Both the position numbers and the translations under genes were made by a program. The notes under the pieces are model-generated. The model was not told the origin of the DNA. It searched no databases and worked only from the letters and a program-made list of their open reading frames with translations. Shown one piece after another: positions 1 through 12,600 of a DNA stretch of 64,000 bases. Position 1 is the stretch's first letter. The number at the start of each line of letters is the position of its first letter. This DNA is from a virus: IMG/VR virus record IMGVR_UViG_3300028840_002524, positions 1 through 64,000 of that record, one strand, 5' to 3'.

Positions 1-352
1 CCCTCACCCCCACACCCCCAGGACTGCGCAGTCCACCCCAAAGCGGCGCCCCCACCTAAAACGGCGCTGGCGACTCAAAAACATATAGACAGATAACCAA
101 TCCAACCCAACCCCAAACCAATCCTCCCATACCTGTGTGCAAGACCCATTGGCTGACCAGCAAAGAAGCAGGTGAATGTGCGGATGGCCGCGCAGGCGTG
201 GGTGCACGTAGAGAACCATACGAAAGACGCTCCTCGATCCTGACCCCATACAATCCCACTGAGCATACCGAGATCCGTGTGAAAGGGCCGTCCCCATACA
301 ACCAACCCGCAATCCACGCATCGTTTCGGGCGCAGGCGGGTGAATGCCATTC

Positions 353-400
353 CCTGGGACCGGGACTGAAAAAAAATGAACGACTGTCGCTACCGACAGT
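353..400 (+). promoter_or_regulatory. Composite repeat element, copy 1
   Basis: CCCTGGGACCGG is followed by a run of eight A, then TGAACG and the interrupted palindrome ACTGTCGCTACCGACAGT (383-400; 7-bp arms, CTAC loop). A T-run follows at 403-408, so as RNA it resembles a bidirectional terminator, while as DNA it resembles an operator. The same composite layout returns at 437-486 and 15294-15338, upstream of the two giant genes. Confidence 0.65.
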
Positions 401-414
401 TAATTTTTTGGAGG

Positions 415-432
415 ACTGTCGCTACCGACAGT
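415..432 (+). repeat. Interrupted palindrome, copy 2
   Basis: This is an exact 18-nt copy of the palindrome (7-bp arms, CTAC loop). It lacks the A-tract and TGAACG flank of copies 1, 3 and 5 and lies only 14 nt after copy 1, so the two form a closely spaced pair. Confidence 0.7.
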
Positions 433-436
433 CCCG

Positions 437-486
437 CCCTGGGAGCGCCGTCAAAAAAAAAATGAACGACTGTCGCTACCGACAGT
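437..486 (+). promoter_or_regulatory. Composite repeat element, copy 3
   Basis: CCCTGGGAGCGCC is followed by ten A, TGAACG and the exact palindrome at 469-486. The layout matches copy 1. It ends 13 nt before the -35 hexamer of the promoter candidate at 500-528, a position compatible with an operator or activator site. Confidence 0.65.
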
Positions 487-499
487 GGATGCTTTTCCC

Positions 500-528
500 T
501 TGACCGGCCCTGGGACCGGGGCGATGAT
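500..528 (+). promoter_or_regulatory. Candidate sigma70-like promoter for the first giant gene
   Basis: TTGACC (500-505; five of six to TTGACA) is separated by 17 nt from GATGAT (523-528; four of six to TATAAT). One of the CCCTGGGACCGG motifs lies inside the spacer, and palindrome copy 3 is just upstream. It would give a leader of about 130 nt before the start at 667. It is identified only by hexamer match. Confidence 0.4.
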
Positions 529-666
529 TGAGGCGAGCTACCCGGCGCGGTCACCGACCACATAGCCCCGGGAAGCGACAACCGGCTCGGCTCCCCCTGG
601 GACCGGCAACGGCCCGAAGGGACCGAGAGGCGACTTTCGAGATCACCGATTTACGAGGTTGCACCC

Positions 667-3600
667 ATGACACGCTGCCAAGCCTGCGGCCATCCTTCCG
701 TATCCCTCGCCTGTACCTCCTGCGGCACCCTTGCCGAAAACGAGAACGGCCCATCCCTGGGCGGCGGTTGGGCGCCCCATCCATACGATCCCGTCTCGGG
801 TATCTGCTTCGAGATGCACGGCAAGCACCTGCTTCCCGGGGATGAGGTGCGCGTCCAGCTCAAGAACGGCCGCAAGGCCACGGGATATGTGGACTACGCC
901 AGCACGAGCAAGACCCTCTACCTGTGCAAAGAGCATACGCGGCGCACGTGGAAGCGCGGGGTCTGGGTGCAATTCAAGGCCGAGGACATCGCCTCGGTGG
1001 ACATCGTGAAGCTATCCGAGGGCGAGGAGCGGCCGTACGCGCTAACGCTCAGGTCCGAATCCCCCGTGATTGCGGACTGGATCAAAGAGGCGCCCGAGCG
1101 CACCCCCGGCCCGCAGCACGCCCACGAGAACAACAGCCGGGCCGTGACGTTCCCCTTCCGAAAGGGCCTCGAAAGCAAGCTCTTCCGCCTCTTCGAGGAG
1201 CCCATCGGCCTCGGATGCCCCTATCTGTACCGCCTGGAGCCCGACGGTATCCTCATCGCCGACGTGACCGAGGAAACCATCACCCTGTGGAAAACCAACG
1301 ATCCCGGCCGATACCTGGGGTTCGATCCGAGAGAAAATATCCTCGATCACCTCCAAAAAATGGGGAAATCGGGGGTGGTTTTGTTGGGGCGCAAGGACTT
1401 ACGTTCGACTGTCGGTAGCGACAGTCGTTCAATTTTTGAAAATGAACCCACGCCCGCGAGCGTACGCCAGCGGCGCGGCGGCACCTACAGAACCGGCGGA
1501 AAGGCCGGTCCCGCCCGTACAGTCGTGCGCGGATTCCGTTTCCAGGTGGGTGGGAAGAAAGCACGCGGCCGACAGGCCAAGAACAAGGAGAAACAGGCGG
1601 CCGCAAAGCGCGTGGGGAAGCGCGGCCTCGCAAGGCGCATCTCCGCAGCCAAGAAGTGGCACAGGTCCTCAAGGGGCGCGGCCTATCATCGAGCTTTGGG
1701 CGATTACAACCGGGAAAGCATGAAACTGCGGTCCCAGGGGTTGTCAAAGCGCCTTTTCGAGAACGGTCTTGACTACTTTTTCGGAGATCCAGTGCTGTGG
1801 GCCCTCGATAGCCGGTCCCAGGGGGTCCGCACAGTCGCCGCTGGAGACCTGATTTCGGGTCACCTGTCAAGCACCCCTATGGGGGTGGGGGTGAATCCCC
1901 TGGGACCGACCGGGATACCAGATATGTCCACGCACGGGGAAAATTTGGCGTATGGGGAAAATTCTGCCCTGGGTGAGGAGGAGTGGAAGCCGTCGAGGCT
2001 CGGCGTCATCAAACCCGGAATGCGGGTGGTCTCCCGTGTCGGGTGGGTGGGCACGGTTCTCAAGGTGGTGGAAACGTCGAGCAACCCGTACGCGGTCGTG
2101 AAGTGGGACAAGACGGGATCGACGGGGCGGCACACGGTCACGACCCTGCATCCCGTGGAAGAGGATATGTCCACGCACGGGGAAAATTCCGCCCTTTCCG
2201 CGTCGCAGATCCGTGAGGGCGACAGTCCTGAGCTTCTACGGGCCATCGACGATTTCGCCAGCGGAATCACGCGCAAGAAGCCCGGCGGGATGTACGGGGA
2301 GTACATTCGTGCCCTTGGTATCGCCATGATGCGCGGCGGTTCGGGGCCCGATGCGAAAGCGTGGTGGCGGGCAGACCCCAAGGGATTCGACCCGAACTAC
2401 GCCTCGTGGCTCCAGGGCGAGATCGAGAAGCTGTTCAAGCAGCACGGCCAGCCCGTGAAGAAGTTCACCCCCGTGAGCGAGTCGGAAGACCGCTCTGGCG
2501 AGTCCGCAGGCCCGCGAAGCGAAAGCGTCGCCGAAGGGTCCGACGTGGTGAGCGCGGTGCAGGCAGCCATGGTGCCCACAAGGCCCAAGCGCATGCGGAA
2601 CCCGCGCACCGGGAAGATGGGCACCCTTCGCGTCCCGAGGGAACCCTCGTTCGTCGAGGACTTCCGGCCCGAGTTCCCCGAGAACCACGAGATGCAGCGC
2701 AAGCTGGCCGGGCACATCACCAAGGGGGCGTCCGAGTGGCGCGAGGAGAAAGCGCCCAGGGTTCGCCTCCCCTCCGGGTGGAGTGTGAAGCGATGGACCT
2801 ACTGGCGGCGGGACTTCCCGGAGACCCCCATGCGCAAGGAGTCGCAGGCCCTCCTCATCGCGTACCAGGGGAAGCCCGTGTTCACATTGGACTTCCAAGG
2901 CCGCAGCCCGCACGCCCTCGGCGTCGTGAAGGGGTCGAAGGTCGAGCGGCACTACGGCGTGGTGCAGGACAGCACCACGGAGTTCCTGGAAGACCTTCGG
3001 GACACCATCGAGGACGCCGGGTCCGTAGGCGAGGCCGTGGACAGCGTTACGAGCTTCACCCCCGTGAGTGAGTCCGTGAGCGAGGCGGTTGACTATGAGG
3101 ATCCGAAATATGAGGACCTTGTGAGCTTCTTGCAGTCGGCGGGTCGTGAGGCGCTCCAGTATCCCAAGGACAAATGGAGCAGCGTGTACTTCAAAAACGT
3201 GAAAGCGCATCACGTGGCGGAAATCGACTTCCCCGCCTTTAACGCGGCGAAGCGGGGGGTCCGGGGGATCACGAAGGATATGTACGACCACGCCCTCGCC
3301 GGGGCCTTCGAGAACCTGCAAGACGAGATCGAGGGGGCCAGCTCGTTCGAGTGGGGCGATAAGGAGGGGTTCATTGGCCGGGATCCCAAGACGCAGGATT
3401 ACCGAATGTTCCCTGTCGATGAGAGCGTGAGTGAATCCGTGAACGAGGCGGTAGGTCGGGACGCTTTCCACATCTGGCACATCACGGGCGCGAGCAACGC
3501 CAAGGCCATCCAGTCGGGCGGGTTCAAGCCCATGCCCACGAGCAAGGGACCGGGGGTATCGGTGGCCGTGCACCCGGCTGCGGCCCGGGGCCTTTTGCGG

Positions 3601-6600
3601 ACGGCGCAGCGCATGTTCTCGTTCCGGACCTTCGAGGACATGAAAGCGTGGTTCGTGGAGATGGGCGCGGACCCCGACGACCCCAAGTGGGGCAGGGTGG
3701 GGAACGAAGGTGATCCTGCGCGGGCGTACGTCAGTGCCATGTCCCTGTTTCACCCGGCCGTGGGTGGCAGCGCGACCAAGATCCCGAGGAATGAGTTCCT
3801 TTGGGCCGACATCGGGAAGAACCTGCATCGACAGGGGCCGCCGTTCGTGGCCGTCGAGGTCATCGGCAGTGACATGGACTTCGACGCCTATTCCGGATAC
3901 GAGGCCCTGTTCGACAAGCTTGCCGACGCCTACAAGCGGTTCTCGCCCAAGTCCATCGAGGCCGAGGTGTTCCTCGACGGCCGGGACATCGGGATCATGA
4001 ACGAGGTGTGGGACGAGCTGTACGTGGACATCAACAAGACCCCCGAGAAGATCCGCGAATCCCTCTCGGAAGGTGGGTGGTGGAACCCCAAGGAGATGAG
4101 CACCGAAGAGCTCCAGAAGGAACTCGCGGACATCGAGCGCGACTACGGGCGGAACCTCACCATGAGCGGCGGGGCCGTGGACCGTCGGCGCGGGACCATG
4201 ATCAACAAGATGCGCGAGATCAAGCGCGAATTGCAGAGCCGTGGGGTGCGGACGGAATCCGAGGTGATGGACATCGGTTTCCTCCAGGCCAAGGACCCCT
4301 ACACCGTCAAGTACGCCTGGAAACGGCGCGGGCCGATCAAGGTCGTGACGGTGGACGGGAAACGGGCCGCTGAGGAGTTTCTCGCCAGCGTGAAGCGGGA
4401 CGGCGGGAACGGGATGATCGTCAAGGGCGTGAAAGAGTCGGAAGGACCGCGAAGCGAGAGCGTTGTGGCGGAGGAGAAGTACGGAGTGTACCGGGTCTAT
4501 GTCCGCTACGGGAAGTACGGAGACAAGAAGCCGGTCCCCTACTATCTGGCAGGGACGCCATCCAGCATCCGCGAGCTGTTCGCCGATCCCGAGACGGCGG
4601 AGTACGACGAGGACGATAACAAGCTCATGCCGTACAAGATGGCGTGGGAACGCCCTGCTCGCTCTGAGGAGTCGGCCGTCACCGAAGCGAAGGAATACGT
4701 CCTTTGGGGGCTTCCCAAGGGCTCGAAGGATCAGATCGACGCCAAGGTGCTTCTCTCGAACGGGCGCAGCATGCGCGACATCGAGAAGGTCAAGAAGCTG
4801 GCCGGGCGCGACGGGTGGCACACGTTCCGGGTCCAGGTGATCGACCTCTCGAAGCCCTTCGACGCGGGTGCCGCGTTCGCCGGGGCCGTCGGCGAAGCCG
4901 TCAAGGGAATGAAGAACCTCACCTTCCTGCTCAACAAGCCCGAGGCGCCCATCGAGATGCGCGGCCGGTCGAAGAAGGGCTACATGGCCGTTTTCAAGGA
5001 GGGGAAGCACTACAAGGTGGCGCACGTGCCCACGGGCCTCGTGGCCTCCCCGCCCTTCCGCCTGCAAGCGGACGCGGCGGCTCTGGCCGTCCAGATCGAG
5101 GAGGAACTCGGGTCGAAACTCGACTTCCCGGCGGATCGGAAGCCCACCGATGTTCTCAAACGCATCGCGGACATCGTGATCGAGTACCGGATGGGCAAGC
5201 CCTTCGGCTACTGGGAGAGCGACGAGGACGGCGTGGCACCCCTGTTCGAGGGCCTTTTCGAGAGCTACAAGGCCGGGTGGATGAAGCTCACCCCCGCCGA
5301 GAAAAAGACCATGATCGAGGTGGTCAGGGCGCAGTACAAGACGCGCAGGAACGTCCCCTCGCAGCCCTACCGGGATGACTACGCGCCCATGCGCCGGGCG
5401 TTCGGCGTTCCCGCCGCCCTGGAACACAGCGGAGAGGAGCTGCCCGATCACTACTACGAAGCGTTCCGGTGGGCGTGGCAGATGGTCCAGCGCGGGGCCG
5501 ACCCCGACAAGTCCATCCCGGGAAAGATCGTGTACGAGGGCCTTTCCGAGAGCGGAGTTACGGTCAGGTACATGGGCGGTGAGCGCAGGCGTGGCCGGGG
5601 CGGCCTCCGTGGGCGCTCCATGGGCCGTGGCCCGGCCTCCTATCCGTTCGAGTTCGACCGGGGAATGGAAGATGTGGTATCCGAGCTGCGCACCTACCTC
5701 AAGGGGAAGCGGTTCAAGACCGATAACGTCGATTCGCTGACGTTCCTCGTGGGCCGTAAGGGCGCCACGGCCGCCGTCGCGTGGCTGAAAGACAAGGGGG
5801 TCCCCATCGACTACGACCTCCAGGATATGTCCGGGCCCGGCGAGGCCAAGCCTTTCGAGAGCATCCAGGAGGCCCTCCCTCGCGGGTTCAGCGTCGAGGT
5901 CGTGCAGTCGCGGAAGAACCCCGACTGGATCAAGGTGTCCGTGGAGGGCGACTTCCGGGGCGAGCGCGTGTACGGCGAGACGCAGCCCTTCCACATCGGG
6001 ATCAGCAAGCCCACCAGGAGACTCGTGGGCCAGATCACGCAGGCCGCGTTCAAGCGGGGCGAGTACGGGAAGGGCGTGCCCATGGGCCTCCAGGGCAAGC
6101 TCGAAGCCGCCGTCCTCGACGCCCTTGAGAAACACGCGGTCGAGAGGGGCATCTCGTACGCGCACCTCGAAGGGCTCGCCGAGGCCACCCGCAGGCCAAA
6201 GAAGCCCAGGGGCACCAAGACCAAGAAATTCGTGATGTACTTCCCCACCGAGCAGGACGCCATCGACTACGCCAGGGCGTTCGGCTTCAAGCCGGGGGAG
6301 ACGCGGGAGGAGAAACTCGGGTGGACCGTGGACGTGCGCCGGGGCGGCCCGGCCATGCGGTCCGATTTCATCTATACCGAGCCCAACCCTGACTTTGAGA
6401 CGTTCCTCCGGGCGTGGGTGGGCGAGCACCACGGACCGGCCATGGCCGACAGGGTGGCCGACGACTACCTGCGGATCTTCGCGGGGGCCAAGAAACCCAC
6501 GCCTTTCGAGGAGCGGCAGGCCGCCTCCATGAAGAAGCTCTACAAGGACCAGTACGGCAAGGAGCCGGGGCGCGTGAAAGCGCCCAAGGGGTCCGCAGCG

Positions 6601-9600
6601 GCGGCGCGGTTCAGGCTGCCAAGGGGCGTGCGCGTGCCCGGCGGAATGTACGCGGTGGGCCTCGCGGCCGGTCCGAACAAGGACTACCACCGGGGTTCCT
6701 GGAACGCCGAAGTGTACATCCCGCTCACGTTCGAGGTGGTGAGCACCACGGACGCGGCGGTGGACGCCGTGCACAGGTTCACAGGAAAGAACGATCTCGG
6801 CGGGAGCAACTTCTTCGAGCCGAACCGGCCCAACGGCACCCGGGCAGCCCGGAACGACCGGGCCGGGATCGTGTTCGACTCGGGCGGAATGGCTGTGGGA
6901 CGGGTCACCTACGGGGGCACCTTCATCCCCGCCGACTCACCCGGGTTCATGCGCGAGGGCCTCGAAGAGGCTGGAAAGGGACGGGCGCAGGTCATTCGAG
7001 GGATCCAGGCCGAACTCACCAAGATCATGAAGGACTTCGAGCGCGGGAAGTACAAGTCCCAGTACGACGATGTGGACGCCGTGGACGTGCACCTCCAGGT
7101 GCTCAACGGCAAGTGGAAGGTGTGGGTGGGCGAGGTTCCCGCCTCGGAGCGGCGGAAAGGGTACTGGACCTCCGAGGACTCCTGGTACTCCGTGAGCGAC
7201 GGCGAGTCGGCCAACGACCTAAAGGTCACGGCCGAGGAGATGTTCTACGACCTCGTGGGCAGGTACAGCGGCAAGTTCGAGGAGTCCGCGCCCATCGCCG
7301 AGTTCGAGCCCAGGCTCAAGCTCCCGGCCGATCCCACCGACCGGCCCAGAACCTACAAACCCAACAGAAGCGAGAAAAGCGTCATTCGCCGCACGGTGCG
7401 CGACGCCCTGGCGGTGACCTACTTCGACTCCGTGAATCAGGCCGTGTCCACCGTGGGCGACGCCATCGGGCGCCTCGGGTACCAGTTTGACGAACCCCTC
7501 TCGGGGCGGCAGCCCAAGCGGCCGGGCGAGACCGGCCGGGTGGCGCTGCATCTCCAGCGCATGACCAACGACCCCTACTGGCCCCTCGACCTGACCACAG
7601 GTCCGGTCCAGTTCACCTTTTACGTCATGCCGAACGGCAAGGTCGAGGCGGTGGGCTACTACACCGAGGGCGCCGAGGAGCGCCCCAACCCGGTCGTGGA
7701 GGGGATCAACGATCCTCACATCTTCAAGGCCGTATTCCTTGCGGGCGGCCCGGGTTCGGGCAAATCCTTCATTGCGAACCAGATGTTCAAGGGCACCGGG
7801 CTCAAGTTCCTGAACAGCGACCTCGCGTTTGAGCACCTGCTCACCAAGCGGGACCTCCCATTCGACATTAACCCGGACAACGAGGAGGTTTACGCCAAGC
7901 AGATGCAGGCCCGGGGCCGCGCCAAGGAGCTCACCAAGCTGCGGCGTCAGCTCTGGCTCGACGGGATGCTCGGGCTCGTGGTGGACGGAACGGGGAAAGA
8001 CTACGACAAGATCGCCAAGATGGCGACCAACCTCAAGGGCCTCGGGTACGACACGAGCATGGTGTTCGTGAACACGTCCCTCGACGTGGCCCACCAGCGG
8101 AACAAGGACCGGAAGCGGTCCGTCCCGGCCGACGTGGTGAACGATTCGTGGAGGCAGGTCCAGTCCAATATGGGCAAGTTCCAGGCGTTCTTCGGGAGCA
8201 AGAACTTCAAGATCGTGGACAACAGCAAGCCCCTCGACAAGCAGGGCATCCAGGAGCTGGGGGTGAACCTGCGCCGGGCGGCCATGAAGATGACCGACGG
8301 ACCCATCGAGAACCCCGTGGGGCAGGCCATCGTGAACACCCTGCACAAGACCGGCGGAAAAACCATGAGCGACATCGCCAACGCCCAGACCGAGGCGGCC
8401 GCGAGGATGCACGGGTACCTTGGCACGTTCATCGCCGAGTTCAGGGGCCTCGACAGCGCCGCCCTCCGGGTCCTTCTGGCCGAGACCACGGTGGACGCAG
8501 AGGTCCGGGAGATCATGGAACTTCGGAAAGACCTCGCCAAGGCGGAGGCCGAGGGCGACGAGACCAAGGTGGCGGGCATTCGGTACGCCCTCGGGATGGC
8601 CGAGGCCGCGCTGGAGGTCGCCCAGGGCGAGGAGGGCCTGGAAGCGGAGGAAGAGCTCCAGGACATGGGGGTTACGTTCTACAAGGAGGGACGGCCATCG
8701 ACGGTGATGGGGCCCTATCCGACGGTTTCGGCCGCCATGCTCGCGGCTGACCGGGTGTATCCCGTGGAAATAGGGGAACCGTGGGGAGATACCATCGACT
8801 CTCGCCAGCGGCGCGAGACGGTGGACGGCTATGTCGAGACCATGCCGTGGGTTACGGCCGAGGTCCTCAGCGTGGAGCCCGGTGTGGTCATGTACCACGA
8901 GGGTTCCGTGGGGGCGTCCCTCGACAGGGGCCTCCTCGAAGGGCTGCGCACCCGCGTGCGCCCCGTGGCCGACCCGTTCCTCCTCCCCGAGGGGGTCACG
9001 GCGGCACAGAAAGCGGTGGTAAAGGACCTCCGTAAGTTCTTCAAGAAAAAGAAGATAAAGGTCCGGTACAAGAGCCTCGCCACCCAGGGGCCGTGGGTCG
9101 AGGTCAGGGTGGACCAGGGGAAGGACTTCAAACCGTGGCTGAGTGGGGCAGAGCTCAAGAACTTTCCCGATGACATCCGGTCCACGGCCGTGCAGGTCCT
9201 CGGGGGCGCCCCGGGGCAACTCTCCTACGGGAACGCCCAGGGGAACATGATCGCCATGTTCCCGGAGCGGTGGTGGGACTTCCTCACCCGCATGGGCGAG
9301 AAGGTCACGCCGGTGGCCGAATCGGTGGGTGTGATGGACCTCTCGGGGGTGCAATCCATCCTCAAGGGGGCCGGGGGCAAGATCGAGCACGCGGCCGAGA
9401 AGCTAGCCGAGCTCTGGGTCAACGCGGCCGGGGCGGTCGCCCTGTTCATGAGTTACGCCCAGAAAGCCGGGGTTACCGTCGAAGTGGCCCGGAAAGCGGC
9501 GGGCGTGCTCTCGGGCATGACCGAGGCGGAGATCGAGGAGGCAATGCCCTCCTGGGGGTACACGGGCGGAACACCTGTGGGCGTGCCGCGCACAAGGGGG

Positions 9601-12600
9601 CGCAAGACGTTCCCGAGCGAGCGTCAGATCAAGATCGCGGCCAAGCAGGCCGGGACCTCGTACGAGGACGCCTGGGTGATCGCCCGAGACTACTTCGCGT
9701 ACGCCATCCCCATCAACCAGATCATCAAGACGCATCCGGGCATGGCACCGGCGGAGGTCACCGGGGTGGTGGCCTACCTCCTGACCAAGTTCGAGCAGCC
9801 CACCGGGCACCGCAGGGAGGGCCTCGTGCACCTCTCGGCGGCCATCACCGAGGCGTGGTACGACGTGGAGCAGCGGTCCATCTCGCGCTGGCGTGAAGCC
9901 ACGGAGCGGATCGGCAACATGCTCAAGTCCAAGCAGACGGTGTACGCGATCACGGCCGCCCTGGATTCGGCTGCCGAGGACGCGGTGAAGGAGGCCCAGA
10001 CCCTCCGAGGGGCCGAGAAGGAGGCATTCCTCGACCTGGGCGCCCGCTACATCGCAATCGCCCAGACCCTCAAGGCGTCGAAGCCCTACGCGGACGCCAT
10101 GAAGGAGCTCCTCCAGGTGGAGGTGGCTCTCGATTTCCTGGAGGGGATGCTCACCGGCGAGGCCAAGAACGCCTTTGAACACCTCATCAAGGACGGGTAC
10201 GACACGGACCGCTTCGTGCCGGTCGTGGCCGTCGGCGAGGAGGTCGGGCAGGCTGGCCTGGGCTGGACCGACGGGGAGGCGACCCTCTGGGAATCCTACG
10301 TTGTCCACCGGGGAATCCTGGAAAGCAAGGAGTACCGCGACAAGGACGGCGTGGAATACGAGCAGTTCTCCGAGGGCGGGGACGTGTACGTGTTCAACCG
10401 GATCTTCCCGGGCAGCATCCAGATTTTCACGCCCCTGGGCGAGGAGATCAGGCCCGACACCTGCGGCGTGTGCGGAAGCACCCCGGCGGGGGAGATGTAC
10501 CACGGGCCGAAGCTGTGCGCCGACTGCCACGCGGTGGTCTCCGAGAAGATCAAAGCCGAGAAGGAGCCCCGGGAAGGGCTGCACACGGCGACGGCCAAGA
10601 AGTGGTGCGAGGAGGCCGGGGTAGGCAAACGCCGCAAAAGCGGCAAAGATCGCATCGAGAACATGGCCGACATTCTTTCCAAGGCCAAGGGCAAGTACGC
10701 CGAGGCGGTGAGCGAGCGCAGCGTCGTGGAAGTCATCGCTCGGCAGGTGGACAAGGGCAGGATCACGGCCGAGGTCGCCGAGCGGCTTCTCACCGAGGCC
10801 GAGCTGCCCACGGACGTGCCCCGGCGCATCCTGCTCCCGACCGAGCCGGTGGACCACGACTTCGAGACGGCCGAGGCCATCGAGGACTGGTTCGAGGACT
10901 GCCGGGAGACGTTCAGGTTCGACAGCCGGGAAGCCATGCCCCACGGCGTGGCCTACTTCGGCGAGAACGAGGTCGTGGTCGTGGCCTACGACCATCTCCT
11001 CTCGGAGGACGCCCGCGACGCGGTGATCCAGGCGGCCGATGCGCAGCGCGTATGGGACGGGCTCATTCCCGTCGGCGATGCCAGCACGCCGTTCCACTCT
11101 CTCCTCGTGCGGGAGGGGGAGGCCGATCTCGTGCGGGCCCAGGGATTCACGACGGAGCACCGCACCGACCTCGAAAAGCGTAGGCGCGTGCGGTTCATCC
11201 AGGCCGGGGTCGAGAACTTCGTGCCCGGGTCCGTCAAGACGGCATACCTCTCGGACGGGACCGAGATCACCTTCGGGACGCCGACGGCCGAGAAGGACGC
11301 CCTCCTTGCCAAGGCGTGGGAGGAGTTCGACGGGACCGTCAGCGGGAAGGACCCCCTCGAAGTCGAGGAGGGGCTTTTCCGCCACTACACCGGCGCCCCG
11401 AGCGGCCTGGGCGAGGCCGCCGACGCCGCTCTCCAGAAGGTCACAGCCCTGGACAACGCCACCGTGAGCGAGGCCCCGGCTCTGTGGGCCCGGCTCCAGA
11501 CGGAGGGAACCCGGGTTCAGTCGATCATCTTCCCGGCCGACAAGAACGAGAAGGAGGCGACGGAGGGGGCGTCGGCCCTCGGGTACACGCCCGTGGAGGT
11601 GGGGAAGGTGGAGCGGAACGTCCGTGTCGGCGTGCGCGAGCCCGTGGTCGGGGCGCCCACCAGGGCGCTCTCATTCGGAGAGGGGATCACCGTGATCCTC
11701 CAGGGGGCGCAGGAAAACACGGTCCGAGTCTACGACGATCCGTACGAACCGGAACGCCTCCTCCGGGAGATCGCCCTCCACAACCTCGTGGAAGGGGCCG
11801 ACAAGGTAGCCCCCATGGGGCCGCGATCCTGGGCCCTGGGCTATCCCGACAACAGCGCCTCCCTCCTCGTGTACTTCCCGAGGCACGGGATCGCCCGGAT
11901 GTTCACCCGGGAGGACCTGGGCATCCGGTTCGAGGGGGAACTCAGCGAGCAGGTCACGGGCATGCCGGTGGCGCCGCCCGAGACCGAGGCCGAGTCCATG
12001 GACCAGAAGCTCGACAGCATCGTGCGCAAGCTCGTGCTGAACGGCAGCCTCGACGCCCTCCAGGATGTGGCGTTCGACGATGACACGGGGTCCATTTACC
12101 TGTTCTTCTCGGCCGCCATCACGAGGGAGGAAGCCGAGGACATCACCCAGGACCTCGGCAACGAGTACCAGCAAACGCGGCTCGTGGCGTCGCCCGATCA
12201 GTCCCTCGACGGCGAGGTGGGAGAGTCCGATTGGTGGGTTGTGTTCGTGCCGGGCGAGGACGAAACGGGCGCCCCGGGCGAGCCCGACCCCACGCGGTGG
12301 GGCGCCACCAAGGTGCCCGAGCAACAACCGCAGGGCCTCTCCCAGTTCATGGACAAGGACGCGGTGCAGTCCATCGCCAAGGGTGTCAGCCTGGACAAGG
12401 CCATCGACGCCCTCACAACCGAGAGCCTCGCCGAGGTGGACTTCAATCCCCTCTCGTTCGCGCTGGCGTTCGCCGCGCACCACGGCCTCGACGAAACGTC
12501 CCTCGCCTCCTCTCCTCTCGCGCCGGGGACCGTGTTCCTGACGGTGAAGAACGAGGCGGGCACAATGAAGCGCGTTGACTTCTCAGCCCCGGGAGTGGGC

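Larger units (their letters stand above)
1..666. other. Non-coding leader with clustered repeats
   Basis: No convincing gene is seen here: the open frames on both strands overlap each other, lack ribosome binding sites and have compositions unlike proteins. The first 130 bases are rich in A and C, and GGACTGCGCAGTCC at 21-34 is a perfect 14-nt palindrome. From 353 on there are three copies of an 18-nt interrupted palindrome with poly-A flanks, three CCCTGGGACCGG motifs (353-364, 508-519, 595-606) and a promoter candidate at 500-528. The region reads as a control region for the giant gene that starts at 667. Confidence 0.6.

Noticed and set aside
353-486. CRISPR array
   Set aside because: The palindromes are only 18 nt, unevenly spaced, spread over 40 kb and not separated by uniform spacers; no cas gene is present.
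135-503. A 122-codon open frame in the leader
   Set aside because: It has no ribosome binding site, runs through all three palindromes and A-tracts and has no protein-like pattern; it is overlapped by equally open frames on the other strand.
2236-6774. A 1512-codon antisense frame opposite the first giant gene
   Set aside because: Its Leu/His/Arg-rich composition and position follow from GC-rich third codon positions of the sense gene. No ribosome binding site or recognisable motif is present.
7744-7767. Terminase ATPase as an explanation for the Walker A motif
   Set aside because: The surrounding sequence (LNSD, VDGTGKDYDKI, about 190 residues) fits a small nucleotide kinase; there is no terminase motif II or nuclease domain.
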